Shown: one piece after another, positions 33,600 through 45,475 of the stretch
Layout of the letters: every line of letters starts with the position of its first letter
Position numbering within the stretch: position 1 is the first letter of the stretch
Source: Symbiodinium natans
Taxonomy: Eukaryota > Sar > Dinophyceae > Suessiales > Symbiodiniaceae
NCBI GenBank assembly: GCA_905221605.1
Contig: CAJNDS010002129.1
Coordinates: 364,501-428,500 of the forward strand
DNA length: 64,000 bases
Direction of reading: 5' to 3'
Position numbers and translations under genes: made by a program
The notes under the pieces: generated by a model
The model's input: the letters and a program-made list of their open reading frames with translations, nothing else
Databases searched by the model: none
Told to the model about the DNA's origin: nothing

Positions 33600-35606
33600 G
33601 TGCTTGGCGCTTCGAGCAGTATTCGCGGCGATCTGGAGGCAAAAAGAAAGCACAAACGCAGGGGAATACGGGTAGTAGGACTGCGGGACGTTGACGCATG
33701 TGTGTGTTCTTCTGCCAAATTTCGGGTTGTTCTTCATTCTCGGCGTGGGGTTGTTAGGTTCTAAATCAACCGTGCTCCGCCGGGTGTCCCGCCCGGTCTC
33801 CTTGCCTGGTCCTTGGAGTGCCGACCGGCAGAGAATCCAGAGAGTCCCATCCAGTATCCCTAAAGTTCCCACTCGCAGAGAAGCCCGCCGAGCTGAGCCC
33901 CCAAGAAGCCAGTAGAGACCGAGCTTGCCTGGCACGCTGACCCCGATCCAGCAGAGTATGCCTCAAGAATAACCATGACAGAATCCTCCTGGGCCAAGTA
34001 TCCTTAAGTCCTTGTCCGAAGTATCATTGATTCCTTGTCCGACAAGGGCAGGATGGCTCCGACATTGGTTAGCTTTGGGAGATGTTTTTTTTGGCGGGTG
34101 GGGTGGGTTGGGGGTGGGGGAGGGTTGGTGGGTGGGTACAGCCCCCACAAGCATTGTAAGCCCAAATGTCCAGCCTAGAAGGCCGCCTAACCTGTGATAG
34201 CTTCCAGCGGACATTTGATCGGTAGCATGAGGGATCATGGCAGGCTGCTTGCCACCTTCTCAGGTCTCTTTGCCACGTTGGCAGCATGGCCCGATGCAAC
34301 AGTAACATGGCAAAACACAAAGCACCACACGCTGGGCTCTGCTAGCAATAGGTGCTGGCCATGCAACTCACAGGCATTGCACGCGTGTCAAGCAGATACT
34401 CTGCCTGCCAATGACATGCTGTCATCCGTCTGATCACTGGTACTAGTACTGGACCTGATGGCGACCAGCGGTGGCAAGCCTTCTGTCTTGGAGATCGCGG
34501 AGGTCTCCAGCCCAAGAGCCGGGGGTATTTTCAGGTGTCAGGTTCGTGGATTCGACCGTCCGTTTGGTTCCATGCTTGTCGTCCAGGAGACCTCGGAAGC
34601 AACCTTGTCCTTGGTTCTGCTAAGAGGCATGGCAGTCGAGACATTGAGGTATTCTCATGACTGTTTGAAGCATATCAAATGAAGGCACGCCTACTGCCGC
34701 CCTGCCTATGTGCCTAATTGGCAGCCTGGGTTAGGACCATGAAGGTTCCCGGGCCTCAGTCCTTCGCTGCAACGAAGCCCTGAGCTGCTGCAGTCCGTCT
34801 ACTGTTTCTGGGAGATGTGACACGACTTCCATCGGCATGGCATGGCGATGCTTCAGTTGTGCATGCCAAGGTGTTTTCCAGGAAGAACGCGCAGCCGGAC
34901 GCCAGGGGTGCCGTCAGGGCTGCCATCAGGGGTTATCCTCTCTCCTGCACAGAGTTGCATCGCCTCTTTTCGCTTCTGTCATGCCCAAGCAGTAGCGCGA
35001 GCCACGAACCGAGTCGATTGGAGATGCGAGGAGCCACTTCGGATCCCGCGTTGCCACGCAGACAGAATGAATTTACTTTCCAGGCCTACGACTCCCCTTT
35101 GCGTATTCAAACTCTCACCTGACTCTGTTGTCGGACCTCTGACTGGGAGGTCGTTCTGTTGAGAAGCAGTCTCGACACCAAGATCGGCCTGAAACACGCC
35201 CGGCTCCAAGCAGAGAGCTGCACGTGCTGCAGCAGTCACTCTCTTCCCACCTATGCAGTCTAGGCATTCCTGAACAGGATTTACCATTGGACAGCAAGAC
35301 TTGATATTTTGCTAGTGAATCCTCTTATGTTGGTGAGCAAGTGGACGGCACGAGCTCCTTGGATAGTGTTGGTGATTTTCCAGCTCTTTTGTAAACAAGT
35401 CCCTTGGGCGCTTTCGATGAATTCTGGATGCGAAGGTGACGATGGCCAGCTCAAGGTACTGAGTCTCATGATCCCGGCCGCGCGCGCCAGCCTCGGGGAT
35501 TCTCTTCTTCTGCTTTGGAAAGTTCAGGGCTGAGTAGGTTTGGAAGTTCAGGCTTTGTGCATGTCAACGTTGGCCTTCATCGGCTCGTTCTCGACACCGG
35601 CCCGTT

Positions 35607-36131
35607 GTGTCCCTTTTGGGTCTGTCTAAAACAGGATGCCGGGCATGTAAGTGCATCGCTCCGAATGGAACCAACCGGCGTGGGATCCGCAGTCACGTTC
35701 GCCGTCCAGCCTTCGTCGCCCGGCGGGGGCTGCAGAATGCCTTTCTACGTGCCAGAATGATCCGGTGTTTTTCGGCGAGCTCTGCGCATGTGGCAGATCT
35801 TGGCGAGAGAGCACAAGAAATGCTGTGCTCGCTGGTCAGTGCTCTGGCGCTGTGCACTTTGCGACATGTTGGCTTCTGTGCAGTGATGATGTTCGGAAAT
35901 TCCTACACTTTGACTAGAACACTGAGCATGCGCCCATGGCGACTGCAACAAACAAGGCAGTTATTGTGTTTGTCAAAGCTTAGCTGGTCATTAAGGCCAT
36001 GTATGCAGTGTCCTGAGGTTGCCGTGCCTGTCGAGCATCTCACTTTCTACTACCAGAATTACTACAAAAAGGCTGCGGCATCTCATGGAAACTTCTCCAA
36101 GTGGAGCGGGGAGAGCAGGCTCAGGTGTTAA
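35607..36131 (+). pseudogene. Unit-2 copy of the FYYQ exon region
   Basis: The FYYQ exon copy reads VPVEHLTFYYQNYYKK (near 36023). The FGVDSCEEL copy follows near 36227. One frame is open from 35607 to 36131, but it crosses what are intron-like stretches in units 1 and 3, where 1-2 bp indels break it. The copy lacks both the upstream N-terminal exons and the downstream exons, so it is best read as a partial duplicate. Confidence 0.5.
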
Positions 36132-38080
36132 GGACATGATTTAGCCCTAGTCGGGAGATGTTTTTTGGAGAGCCTTGCTGGGCAGGCTGCCTGGGGTCAG
36201 CATAGATCGCTTGAAAGCAGGCTCTCAACATCAAGTTCTTCGGAGTGGATAGTTGCGAGGAGCTGCGGCGAGACGTTCAAGTCCATACCAGCAACTGGTG
36301 CATCGGATATCAGCGACACTGGACATGTTTGAAAGTGCATGCTGCTTCGGCACGTTTGCAGTTTGGCCCAAGCGTGTGACGATAGTCCCGCGGCTGGCAT
36401 TGAGAGCGAGACTGCCATGAGCATGATTCCCGCCCCTCCGAGAACAAGTACCTTGGTAAAGAGCAGGACGATGTCAGCCTTTGTCACATTTGCAGTAACG
36501 ATTTCGAGCACTTGCGCGCGAAAAGCTGTGCTGTTTTTTTTGTGCTTGACATGTTTGAGCTGTTCTCGCATCATAGGGTGGGCGAGGCCGGGCCTCCCTG
36601 ACTGCAGCCGAGGCGATGGAACCAACGACAGCTTCGACAGCATGGACTCGATCATCATGTTGCCAAAGCACCTGCCGGAGGTCCTGGGCAGACAGCGGCT
36701 TGCTTTATCCGATCTGGTCTGCTTGGTCTTTATCTGCTCGAACCTGTTCTACCGGCATCCAGCAATCGGCCTTGTGTACTTGTGAGGGCGTTGGTGAAGA
36801 AGGTGCGCTAAGGCTTAAACGCCGAGGGCAGGCGCAGAGACTGCCAAATTCATCAGCCAAGGCTGACCCCGGACTCTATGCAGTCAAGCGCCGCCTGATT
36901 CAACTTGTTCTTGGGTTGGCGACAAAGTCTTGTGGCTATGTCGTCTCCAAGAGTGGTTGCAACGAGCACTACAACAAAGGAATTACCTTCTAAGCCGGTT
37001 CAAGTGTACACTGTACACAAGTTGTCAAAGCAATCAGCGCAAAAGTAGCTCGAAGACAAAGTGAACGTGGCTTCAGTTCATTGAGGAAATGGTCGGAGTG
37101 CACCAGCCTGTTTGATGAGTTCCCTTTCCTTTGCTCTGCTCAGGACTTTGTGGTAACTGCCGAGAAACTGCTTCAGGAAGCAGAACGCACGATCCTGAGC
37201 GAGTGCGTCGCTCGCCGTCACGTGCAGGCCCCCAGTTTTCCAGAGCCTGGCGATCCGCAAAGACCAGCGGTAGTGTCTGTTACTGGTCTCTGTCGTAAGC
37301 TGCCAGGCCTGGATGCGATCCACGTCCATGCAGCAGGTCGGCCCCAAAGATGGTCGGTGAGAAACGGGCGGTTGTCTACAGTAGAGAGCAGAGAAACATG
37401 GCAGTGGTGAAGTCTCGGAAGCTCTTCTTGGCCACGAGCTCTTATGACAGTGGAAGTCAAGATTAGATCTTCCAACTCAGGTGAGAGACTCCATTGACGC
37501 CTGCTGCCTCGACGATGTGACATCGCCAGTTGCAGATCACGTGACGGTGCAGATACCGGGTCGCGAGCACCGCAGCTGCCCCGGCTGCTTCACCAGCCCT
37601 CTGTCTTCTGGACTCCTCCTGTTGGCTGGCATCTCGCCGAAGCCTGGCCGCTGTCAGACGGTGCTGCTGTGGCTTGGCTGGGATCCCCGTGTGAGCTGCT
37701 TTGCAGGTTCCTTCATCTCCATGAGAGGCAGAAGTACTAAGCGGCATGCGGGCATAAGAGCGGCATGAGCAATGTCAATGCTACCGCTCGTCCTGTGAGG
37801 CCCGCCCAGTAGGGATATGTGTGTCAGAAAACAGATTCAGACAGTGAGGTGCCTCCCTTTCCTAGTCACTTTGGCATGATTTTGCCAAAAGCTTGCAAGC
37901 GGCCCCTGGCAGCGTCAAACGTTTCCCCACACCAAGGAACTTGTCAGCTTCTCAGAGGATTCCCAGCTCTTTCTCCCCTAAACTCCAAAGTCCCTTCCAA
38001 GGCCTCTGCCAGTTGCCAAAACAAAAGGGCCTCAGGCAGTTACCAGGCGCTCGCACACGAGAGAGAGAGAGAGAGAGAGA

Positions 38081-38099
38081 GTAGCCATTTTGGCTCAAG
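38081..38099 (+). other. Dinoflagellate spliced-leader relic
   Basis: gtagccattttggctcaag is identical to 19 of the 22 nt of the dinoflagellate spliced leader (established sequence CCGTAGCCATTTTGGCTCAAG after a variable first base). Here it follows a (GA)n run instead of CC, and the next bases are TCACTTTGG. The GT donor expected in a true SL RNA gene is absent. It therefore marks the 5' end of a reverse-transcribed, reintegrated mRNA. Confidence 0.85.
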
Positions 38100-38434
38100 T
38101 CACTTTGGGGGAACCCGCCCCCTCCACTGTGGCTTGAGCCGCCGCGCCGCCCGGCTCAAAGCTGCGAACCGCTCGACTCCCTTACGCACCCTAATTTCGG
38201 TTGTTGTTTAGGGGGCCATTGCTGTCGTTTCGAGTGTTCATGCTTTGCCTTCGGGGGATTCCGGACCCTAACCGAGTGGGAGCGGGGGCCAGTCAGGCGC
38301 ACAGAAACAACATGACCTTCTAACCAAACATATGCAGTCATGCCTTCCAGGACCTCATGTTTCCGCATGCCCTTCCTCTCCACGTTGCACACCTTCACCC
38401 TCCACCGCCCCTTAACCCGCAGCGCACTTCAGCC

Positions 38435-39657
38435 ATGGAAGCGACAAAAGGGGGGGCGCCCCCGACGATGCCAATACCAGAGGAGGCTCAACGACTACTA
38501 GGGGGAGCACTCCACTACATGAAAGAGCTGATCCGATGGGTGCCCCGACTCCGCGGACAATATTGGGGGGCAAATACAACTGGCCGACACCCACCAGACG
38601 ATCCAGTGGTTCCAGGCTAGTGTCAACGTGCTCCAACCGCAAATGGGGGCAATCTATATACCGCCCTTCGTCGGGGAGAACTCCACAAGGACAACACCGG
38701 CGACACCTTCGAAAGGGGGGCACCAATGCCAGCCCTACCACCCTGGTGAAAAAGAAGAAGGTAGCAGACACAGTGAGGTCAAAAAGGAGGAGGACACCAC
38801 CCGGCCATGTGAAATACCGTCGGCCGTGGGAAGTGGGGGACAACGCAAGCCGACAAGGGAGGAAAGCGCCCGTGGACCATGTGAAATACCATCGGCCACG
38901 AGGAGAGCGTACCAACCCCAATTCGGTTGCGATGAGAAGACACAGCATCAGGGGGGAGAACTACAGGAACCACATGCGCCACCAATAAGTCAAGAAGATG
39001 AAGAATACGAAGACGTCTTGGTCGACCAGGAGGGGGGGACGCAGTAGAGACCGAAACCGCTCGAGACCCTCACCGACCGAAACTCCGTCCTGCAGTTCCA
39101 CAAACCTCCTCGTCGGCACCGTGGAAAAGACTACGAGCTACCTCACTGCAGCACATCATCCCCTCAACGACCACGTGGGAGACGCTCCACCGACAACAAC
39201 CCAAGAGGCGAGACTTCCCAGCAGGAGCAAGACCCACAACTACCACTACCGCGTCAACCAGGGGGCGAGAATCAAGGGGACCATGTGAAAGACCGTCGGC
39301 CTCTATACGCGCCCAAGGAGGAGGACGAGATAGGGGGCGAGCAGAAATAAAGAGGGGGACAAGGACGACGACAGCCAGGCCTATCACTACTGCCAAGAGA
39401 AGAGACCCACCGCTCAGGGGGGACCATGTGAAACACCATCGGCCCTCCAAGAAGACCCCGAACATGAAAAGCCGCCACTACCGAGAAAGAGGAAATTCGG
39501 GGGCGCCAACAACAAAGACCAAGAAAAGCTGGGGGAAAAGGTCGTCCGCCTGGCAGCAAGACGAGGCTACAACGACATCGTCCACAACGACATCGTCCAC
39601 CACTGAGACAGGGCTACAGCGACATCCTCCACTCCTGAGAGACCTGAACCCCGGGGG
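38435..39657 (+). pseudogene. Degenerate coding-like region of the retroposed insertion
   Basis: An ATG at 38435 opens MEATKGGAPPTMPIPEEAQR, LLGGALHYMKELIRWVPRLR. The protein-like signal then shifts frame at a run of six G (about 38565-38571) to LADTHQTIQWFQASVNVLQP and MGAIYIPPF, ending at 39047. Further proline/charge-rich frames follow. A phrase ccatgtgaaataccatcggc recurs with variation near 38803, 38878, 39282 and 39424. I do not recognise a protein family; a gag-like or other element-encoded protein is possible but unproven. Confidence 0.4.
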
Positions 39658-40049
39658 TAATAGTACAGCTCAGTAATTCAGGGGAGCGAAGCCTCGCCAC
39701 CTTGCAACCTTGTAACCTCTCTAAGACAGGAGCACTTAACCCACTACCCCACTGCCGATCTGCAGGGGGCTTTTGACAAACTAACCTACCGCCCCACTGC
39801 CACTTCGCAGGGGGCTTTGGATAGACTTCGTGGAAAACCGACCACCTTCCTTCTTTTAACATGGCCAGGGGCGTAATTCGGGGCGGCGCACAATAGAGTC
39901 CTCCAGGTGCATGTTTTTCCCCTGCGACCATTCCATTTTCTGAAAGGGGACCACGAAAGCCGCAGTAAGCCCCTCATTCCAACAGACCTTCGGACTTGCG
40001 CGCCCCTGGGGGCGGCCTTCTTTTTCGGGAGGGGGCCATGCGTGCGGGA

Positions 40050-40052
40050 CAA

Positions 40053-40116
<64 letters not shown>
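40050..40116. repeat. (GA)n microsatellite
   Basis: An almost pure GA run of about 65 bp inside the insertion. Shorter GA runs lie at 38059-38081 (directly before the SL relic) and 40170-40198. Confidence 0.95.
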
Positions 40117-40121
<5 letters not shown>

Positions 40122-40821
40122 CCGAAACAGGGGCGGGCATAGATGCCCGGGGCGCAGACCCCAAGCCCCTAGAAAGAAAGAAAGAAAGAGAGAGAGATAG
40201 CATTTTTCCCCGGCTGGGAAACCAGCGCGCCGCGAAAACCGCGAGCAGGCATACAGCGCACCGCAGACATCCCCAGGGAAATCGGGGCATTGCACACTAA
40301 GGATCTTTAAGGTAGTGGCAGGCGGGGGATGTCAGGAGCGGTGAACGCTAGCCACTGTTTCACATAAAGGACGGACTGAGGTGCTGGGCGCGCCTGTGCG
40401 CGCGGGGGCCCCTGGTTCCCTCAAGCCCTGTAGAAGAAGAAGAAGAAATAGCCTCTTGTAACAACGAACCGAGCAGCGGGCCGTCGTGGCCGGGGGTTTT
40501 TCGGGACCCTCTGCCCAGGGAAGAAGAGTAGCCTCTTCGCTGGGCAGAAGAAGAAGAAGAGTAGCCAAGACTTGCAGTGGCCCCCGGCAGCTTCAAACGT
40601 TTCTCCCCACCCCGAACTTGTCAGCACTTTCTCCCCAAAGCATCCCCAAAACTCTTAGGGTCTTAGGCCTCCAAAGTCCCTTCCCAGGCCTCTGCTAGTG
40701 GCCCTCTTAAGGGCCTCAGGCAAGTTACGAGGGGTTCGCACACGAGAGAGAGGGAGAGACAGTGGCCAGGATTGTGGTGCTTTGCCTCGCTTCGATCCGA
40801 GCTGCGACCTGCTGGGCCAAG

Positions 40822-41804
40822 ATGTTCTCCCACGAAAGCTACGGGTTCAGCAGCTTGGAGTGCACGGTCAGAGCTTTCTGGTCCACCTGTGCACTTGCCT
40901 TGATAGCGCAAGCGCACCGCCGCGGCCTCGCGGAGCTCGTGACAAAGCAGATCCGCAGAGCAGCTGGCGATGACTTCATGGAGCCGTGGATGGAGAACCA
41001 GAAGTCGAGTTGTGCCGTGATCCTGGCTTACCTGCTTCTGCACTTCCTCCACGCTGCCGCCTCTTACAGGCTTTCAGCTCATTGCGATCCTAGTGGTGGT
41101 CTGTTGTCCTTGTGTGTGGAGTGTGCCGGAGGTTTTTTCAACGCAGGGTTAGCGCATTGCACGCTGCACCTGAACAGTTTCCTCATGCACTACGTGGACT
41201 TCTTTGCAAGGGTTTGCGGAAACTCCACGAATGCAATCGGCAAGGCAGAAAAAACATGGACATGTGTGGCTGAGCCTGGGCAGCATAATGCAGCATAAAG
41301 CCGGCGGTCAGGACCGTGGTGTTTCTTTTTGAACTTTGCACTGGCGCAAGCATGTACATTCACAGGCGTGTGCAAATCTCCAAGGCCTTCGCGAGCACCA
41401 TTTCCAGGCTGACTGGGGCAGTGTACATATTTCTCATGGCCTTTGCGATTCTTGAAGCCGCTCCTGCACTCGGGCAGCTTCTGCTTGACGCAGAAGGCCT
41501 GAAGCTGGGATGCGGGTTTCACTGGGTGGTCCCTTCAATTTCCTCAGCCGCGACGAACCTTGCACTCGCTCTCTATGTTTGGCGCTCTGCGGTCAAGGTT
41601 ACGCAGAAGTGTGAATGCGCCACTTCTTTTGCCAACCACGTGTTGTCGCTAACATCGTCTTTGCCGATGGCAGAGCGGCAAGGGCTTGTTCTACACCTTC
41701 AGCTCAGTGATGCTGGTATACGGGTAAGTGGCATGAAGATCACTGGTGCGGTGATGTTGAAGCTGCTGTCAGTGCTCACAACGGCGGTGCCTTGGTCTTT
41801 TTGA
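40822..41804 (+). CDS. Multi-pass membrane protein frame, unit 2
   Basis: Copy of the unit-1 frame. Part a runs from ATG 40822 to stop 41298, part b from 41408 to TGA at 41802-41804. The hydrophobic segments and the loop MAERQGLVLHLQLSDAGIRV are conserved. Differences from units 1 and 3 are mostly single substitutions (for example VVPWSS becomes AVPWSF). The frame is intact although the surrounding gene copy is broken. Confidence 0.5.
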
Positions 41805-43076
41805 CGGGATGGTACTTGCAGTTGCGGAAAGTTCGAGACACATTTGAGCCCTTGACGCCGAGCCCCGAAACCCGAACGCGGACGTTTGCCCGAGGCCGTG
41901 GCCGTTGCGATGCAGCTCATGTCCTGGAGCCAGCCGCGGCAGGAACGATTGTATCCTGTCAGAATTCACTGTCAAGTTTGTGATTCTTAGCCGAAAAGGC
42001 GCCGGGCATGTGTTGGGACTGTTGTGCGTGTTTTCTAAGTCAACCATGCTCCTTGCCTCCTCGCCCAGTGTCCCGCCCAGTCTCCTGGCCTGGCCCCTGG
42101 AGTGCACACCCCCAGAGAATCCTGCAGAGAAGCCCATAGAAGCCCCGCCGAGTATCCATGCAGTGCCCACGCCCCCACCAGAGAAGCCCGCAGAGAAACC
42201 CACCGAGAGTCAAGGGTATTGTGGGAGTGAACACCCCCACACCGGAGCGCACCCAGCTAGGAAGCCCCCAGAGAACTCCGCGGAGAGTCCCGCGACACAA
42301 GGGGAGCTGACGGTGGGGATGATCGAAGTAATTACATATCTCTTTCTTTTGTTGGGCAAAGGGGTGGGCAGGTCGGCTGGTCCTGTGGTCCAAAACCCTA
42401 TAAGCCTTGAAAGCTTCAGTCTTCCCTGAGCTGTGCACGCAACATCCTTAAGAACAGAAACCGAAAACAAACATTTTGACCAACGTTGCCCCAGGCCGTT
42501 CAGTTGTCGAGGTTTTGGTTGCCAAAGCAGCAGCCATAAACAGAGGCAGCTTTGCGGTTTGCATGTTGCAGTGGGCGCATCTTAGTGTAGGAGGTGTGTG
42601 TGTGTGTGTGACATCGAAGTGGAATTCTTTTGCCATGCAGCCAAGGCAGATCCTGTTGAAACAAACCCTGGGCGCCGTGATCTCGGGTTGAGAGCTGCAG
42701 ATTTCTCCACTGTTGTGATTCTCGGTATCTTCGGGTGCAAAGCAGGGGTCTGCTACAAATGGTGCTCATGACGATATTGTCGCGATTGCAAAGTGATCAG
42801 CCATTTGCATCGAGATGGCCGTGCCGAATGTGTCACGTGATTTGTAGCTGCTTACGGAAGGGTGGTTGCTGTTGGCTGATTGACAATCTGGCCAGAAGGG
42901 CATCTGGTCTGAAATCTTGCTTATAACTTAGAAGTTTCCGGACCCATTTGTCAGTCATTTTGTACAGTGGCCTTCGTGTCGACATCACGACAGGCTCGCT
43001 CAAGAAAGCGCCTACATCAATGTATCCGCAAAGGCGGTCTGCTCGAATTGTAACCCCGTAAGGGGCGTATATTTGT

Positions 43077-43570
43077 GATTGCCCAGTGGGTTCAAACCCT
43101 CACATGCGTCACTGTGACTCCGTCTTCTTACGAATGTTCTCCGTGACTCGTTAACCATTTGCGTAGTGGTTGCCATATGTGTCACATGGGTTCCAGCTGC
43201 TTATGGCATGTATGCTTATGGCATGTATGGGTTGCTGTCCGCGGAGTGTCCACTGATAAGGTGTTTCTCGAGAATGCGGCTGGTGTCACTTCTCGATAGC
43301 TGGGTGACCCCTTACAAGAAAGCATCTGCATCATGTTTCCGCCAAAGCGGGGTGCCCTCAAACATCCCAGTAAGGGGTCGTTACGAGTGGTGCCTGAATG
43401 ATTTTTCACAGTTGCCCAGTGATTTCAAGCAGCCACAGGCGCCAGTTCATAGTTCCTGTGTTCTCAGCCTAAAACCGGTGCATTGGTGTAGTGGTCACTG
43501 TATCATGATTTCGAGCTTCTTGCGGGCATGGATGGCTTACGGTTGGCTGCGTGACCATGTATAGGGGATC
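43077..43570. repeat. Internal repeats with A-box-like motif, unit 2
   Basis: Equivalent of 29700-30430. tggtgtagtgg at 43484-43494 is followed by tcactgtatcatgatttcga. Confidence 0.45.
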
Positions 43571-44744
43571 GCTCGAGAGCGCATCTGCATCAATCCGTTG
43601 ATTCGGTTTTCTGCTCTCGGCTGTGTGAGACTCCTCAGTAAAAAGGCAGATGGTGCACCAGCTTTGGCAAAGGACCCAGAGAAGCCTGTTCTCTCAGGAA
43701 TCCCCGGAAGGGACCCCTAAGTTCGAGCAAGAAGTGAGGAACTGGTGAGCCTTGTCGCCGACACCGTGCTCATGACGGGCAAGAGCAAGGCATGGCACTT
43801 CTCTATTGACCCCAATCTGCAGCCTAAGTCCTAAACCACGAAACCACGCCCAGACGCGGCCGATGTCGCCTTTTGGCGGGCAGCAGCGGCCGCCGTATCA
43901 GCACTGGGAGGTCCATTCCTGTTTCTTTCGAAGCTAACTTGTCCATATCCTTTGCAGTGTATTTTGTGGCCGATCTAGCCAAGTTTTTCTACGCCCGACA
44001 TGGGACAGCTAAGTGCCTCTTTGTACGTCGTATCGCACAGTCGCGGTGCCAATAGCCAGGTGGGGTAGGTGCGAAGTACCACGCGCTGGTCTCAATTTTG
44101 AAATGCGTAAGAAGTTCATGCATGTAGTTCTGAAGGTATGCAATGTATGTAATGTATGCATTGTATGGAACGTATGTAGTCTATTTTGTAAACAAGTCCC
44201 TTGTGTGCTTTCGATGAATTCTGGATGCGAAGGTGACACGGGATGGCCAGCTCAAGGTACTGAGTCTCATGATCCCGGCCGCGCGCCAGCCTCGGGGATT
44301 CTCTTCTTCTGCTTTGGAAAGTTCAGGGCTGAGTAGGTTTGGAAGTTCAGGCTTTGTGCATGTCAACGTTGGCCTTCATCGGCTCGTTCTCGACACCGGC
44401 CCGTTGAGTCCCTTTTGGGTCTGTCTACAACAGGATGCCGGGCATGTAAGCGCATCGCTCCGAATGGAACCAACCGGCCTGGGATCCGCAGTCACGTTCG
44501 CCGTCCAGCCTTCGTCGCCCGGCGGGGGCTGCAGAATGCCTTTCTACGTGCCAGAATGATCCGGTGTTTTTCGGCGAGCTCCGCGCATGTGGCAGATCTT
44601 GGCGAGAGAGCACAAGAAATGCTGTGCTCGCTGGTCAGCGCTCTATGGCGCTGTGCACTTTGCGACATGTTGGCTTCTGTGCAGTGATGATGCTCGGAAA
44701 TTCCTACACTTTGACTAGAACACTGAGCATGCACCCATGGTCAC

Positions 44745-45075
44745 TGCCACATGCAGTGTCCTGAGGTTGCCGTGCCTGTCGAGCATCTCGCTTTCTACTA
44801 CCAGAAGTACTACAAAAAGGCTGCGGCATCTCATGGAAACTTCTCCAAGTGGGGCGGGGAGAGCAAGCTCAGGTGTGAATGATTTAGCAAGCTTTGTGCC
44901 CAAGTCGAGAGAGTTTTTTGGAGAGCCTTGCCGGGCGGGCTGCCTGGGGTCAGCATAGCTGTCCTGTGTCTTGAGTGAAATCATGTCGCACTCGCCGCTT
45001 GAAAGCAGGCTCTCAACATCAAGTTCTTCGGAGTGGATAGTTGCGAGGAGCTGCAACGAGACGTTCAAGTCCATA
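44745..45075 (+). pseudogene. Unit-3 copy of the FYYQ and FGVDS exons
   Basis: Reads VPVEHLAFYYQKYYKKAAA (near 44770) and FFGVDSCEELQRDV (near 45025) with intact local frames. Downstream, the LPDDLESTNLFVMLTE part of the next recognised exon is precisely missing in this unit, and so is the DDSAKLK exon. It is therefore probably a non-functional copy of the unidentified gene. Confidence 0.5.
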
Positions 45076-45475
45076 CCAGCAACTGGTGCATCGGATATCA
45101 GCGACACTGGACATGTTTGAAAGTGCATGTTGCTTCGGCACGTTTGCAGTTTCACTGGCCCAAGCGTGTGACGATAGTCCCGCGGCTAGCATGAGCATGA
45201 TTCCCGCCCCTCCGAGTACAAGTACCTTGGTAAAGAGCAGGCACGATTTTAAGTGCTTGCGCGCAAAAAGCCGTGCTTTTTTTGTGTTTGACAACAAATG
45301 CTTGAGTTGCTTTCGCAGAATATCTTAGGGGGGTCGAGGCCCGGGCCTCCCTGAGACGCTGCAGCCGAGGCGATGGAACCAACGACAGCTTCGACAGCAT
45401 AGACTCGATCATCATGTTGCCAAAGCCCTGCCGGAGGTCCTGGGCAGAGGCAGACAGCGACTCGTCTGCTTTATC

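Larger units (their letters stand above)
25178..35460 (+). repeat. Tandem duplication unit 1 (10.3 kb)
   Basis: Unit start is set where gactctcatgatcctggccg (25178) aligns with gagtctcatgatcccggccg at 35461 and 44262. Shared anchors: FYYQ exon (25.74, 36.03, 44.78 kb); FGVDSCEEL exon (25.92, 36.22, 45.01); the phrase cgatcctgagcgagtgcgtc (26.85, 37.19, 46.79); the membrane frame (28.08, 40.82, 47.74); cctaagtcctaaaccacg or its one-base variant (32.22, 43.82, 51.75). Unit 1 retains all recognised exons. Its left breakpoint falls inside the HDPGR exon, so units 2 and 3 lack the N-terminal half of the gene. Confidence 0.85.
38081..40571 (+). mobile_element. SL-tagged retroposed insertion specific to unit 2
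   Basis: Absent from the equivalent places in unit 1 (near 28010) and unit 3 (near 47670). It starts with the SL relic and ends near tagccaagacttgcagtg. The host DNA on its left (about 37907-38080, from gcggcccctggcagcgtcaa through tcgcacacgagagag) is repeated in diverged form on its right (about 40575-40755), while units 1 and 3 have one copy. Inside are an SL-proximal leader of about 340 bp, degenerate coding-like DNA (38435-39657), a short duplicated segment (39730-39830), and GA-rich tracts. Right-end details and any poly-A are not recognisable. Confidence 0.65.
35461..44261 (+). repeat. Tandem duplication unit 2 (8.8 kb), deleted and carrying an insertion
   Basis: Homologous to units 1 and 3. 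It has a large insertion (about 38081-40571) and two deletions. One joins DNA equivalent to 30590 directly to about 32200 (junction near 43800), removing the FVMLTE and DDSAKLK exons. The other joins the start of the TGTATGTAA satellite to the unit end (junction near 44181), removing the GYKG exon and about 2 kb after it. The copy of the unidentified gene here cannot be intact. Confidence 0.85.

Noticed and set aside
38081..38099. Reading the SL match as a functional SL RNA gene
   Set aside because: No GT donor after the 22-mer and the first bases differ (GAG for CCG); a relic in a retroposed copy fits better.
38412..38948. 178-residue - strand frame over the insertion
   Set aside because: Antisense to the more protein-like + frames. 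It contains the recurring phrase as FHM(V/A) repeats; no recognisable domain.
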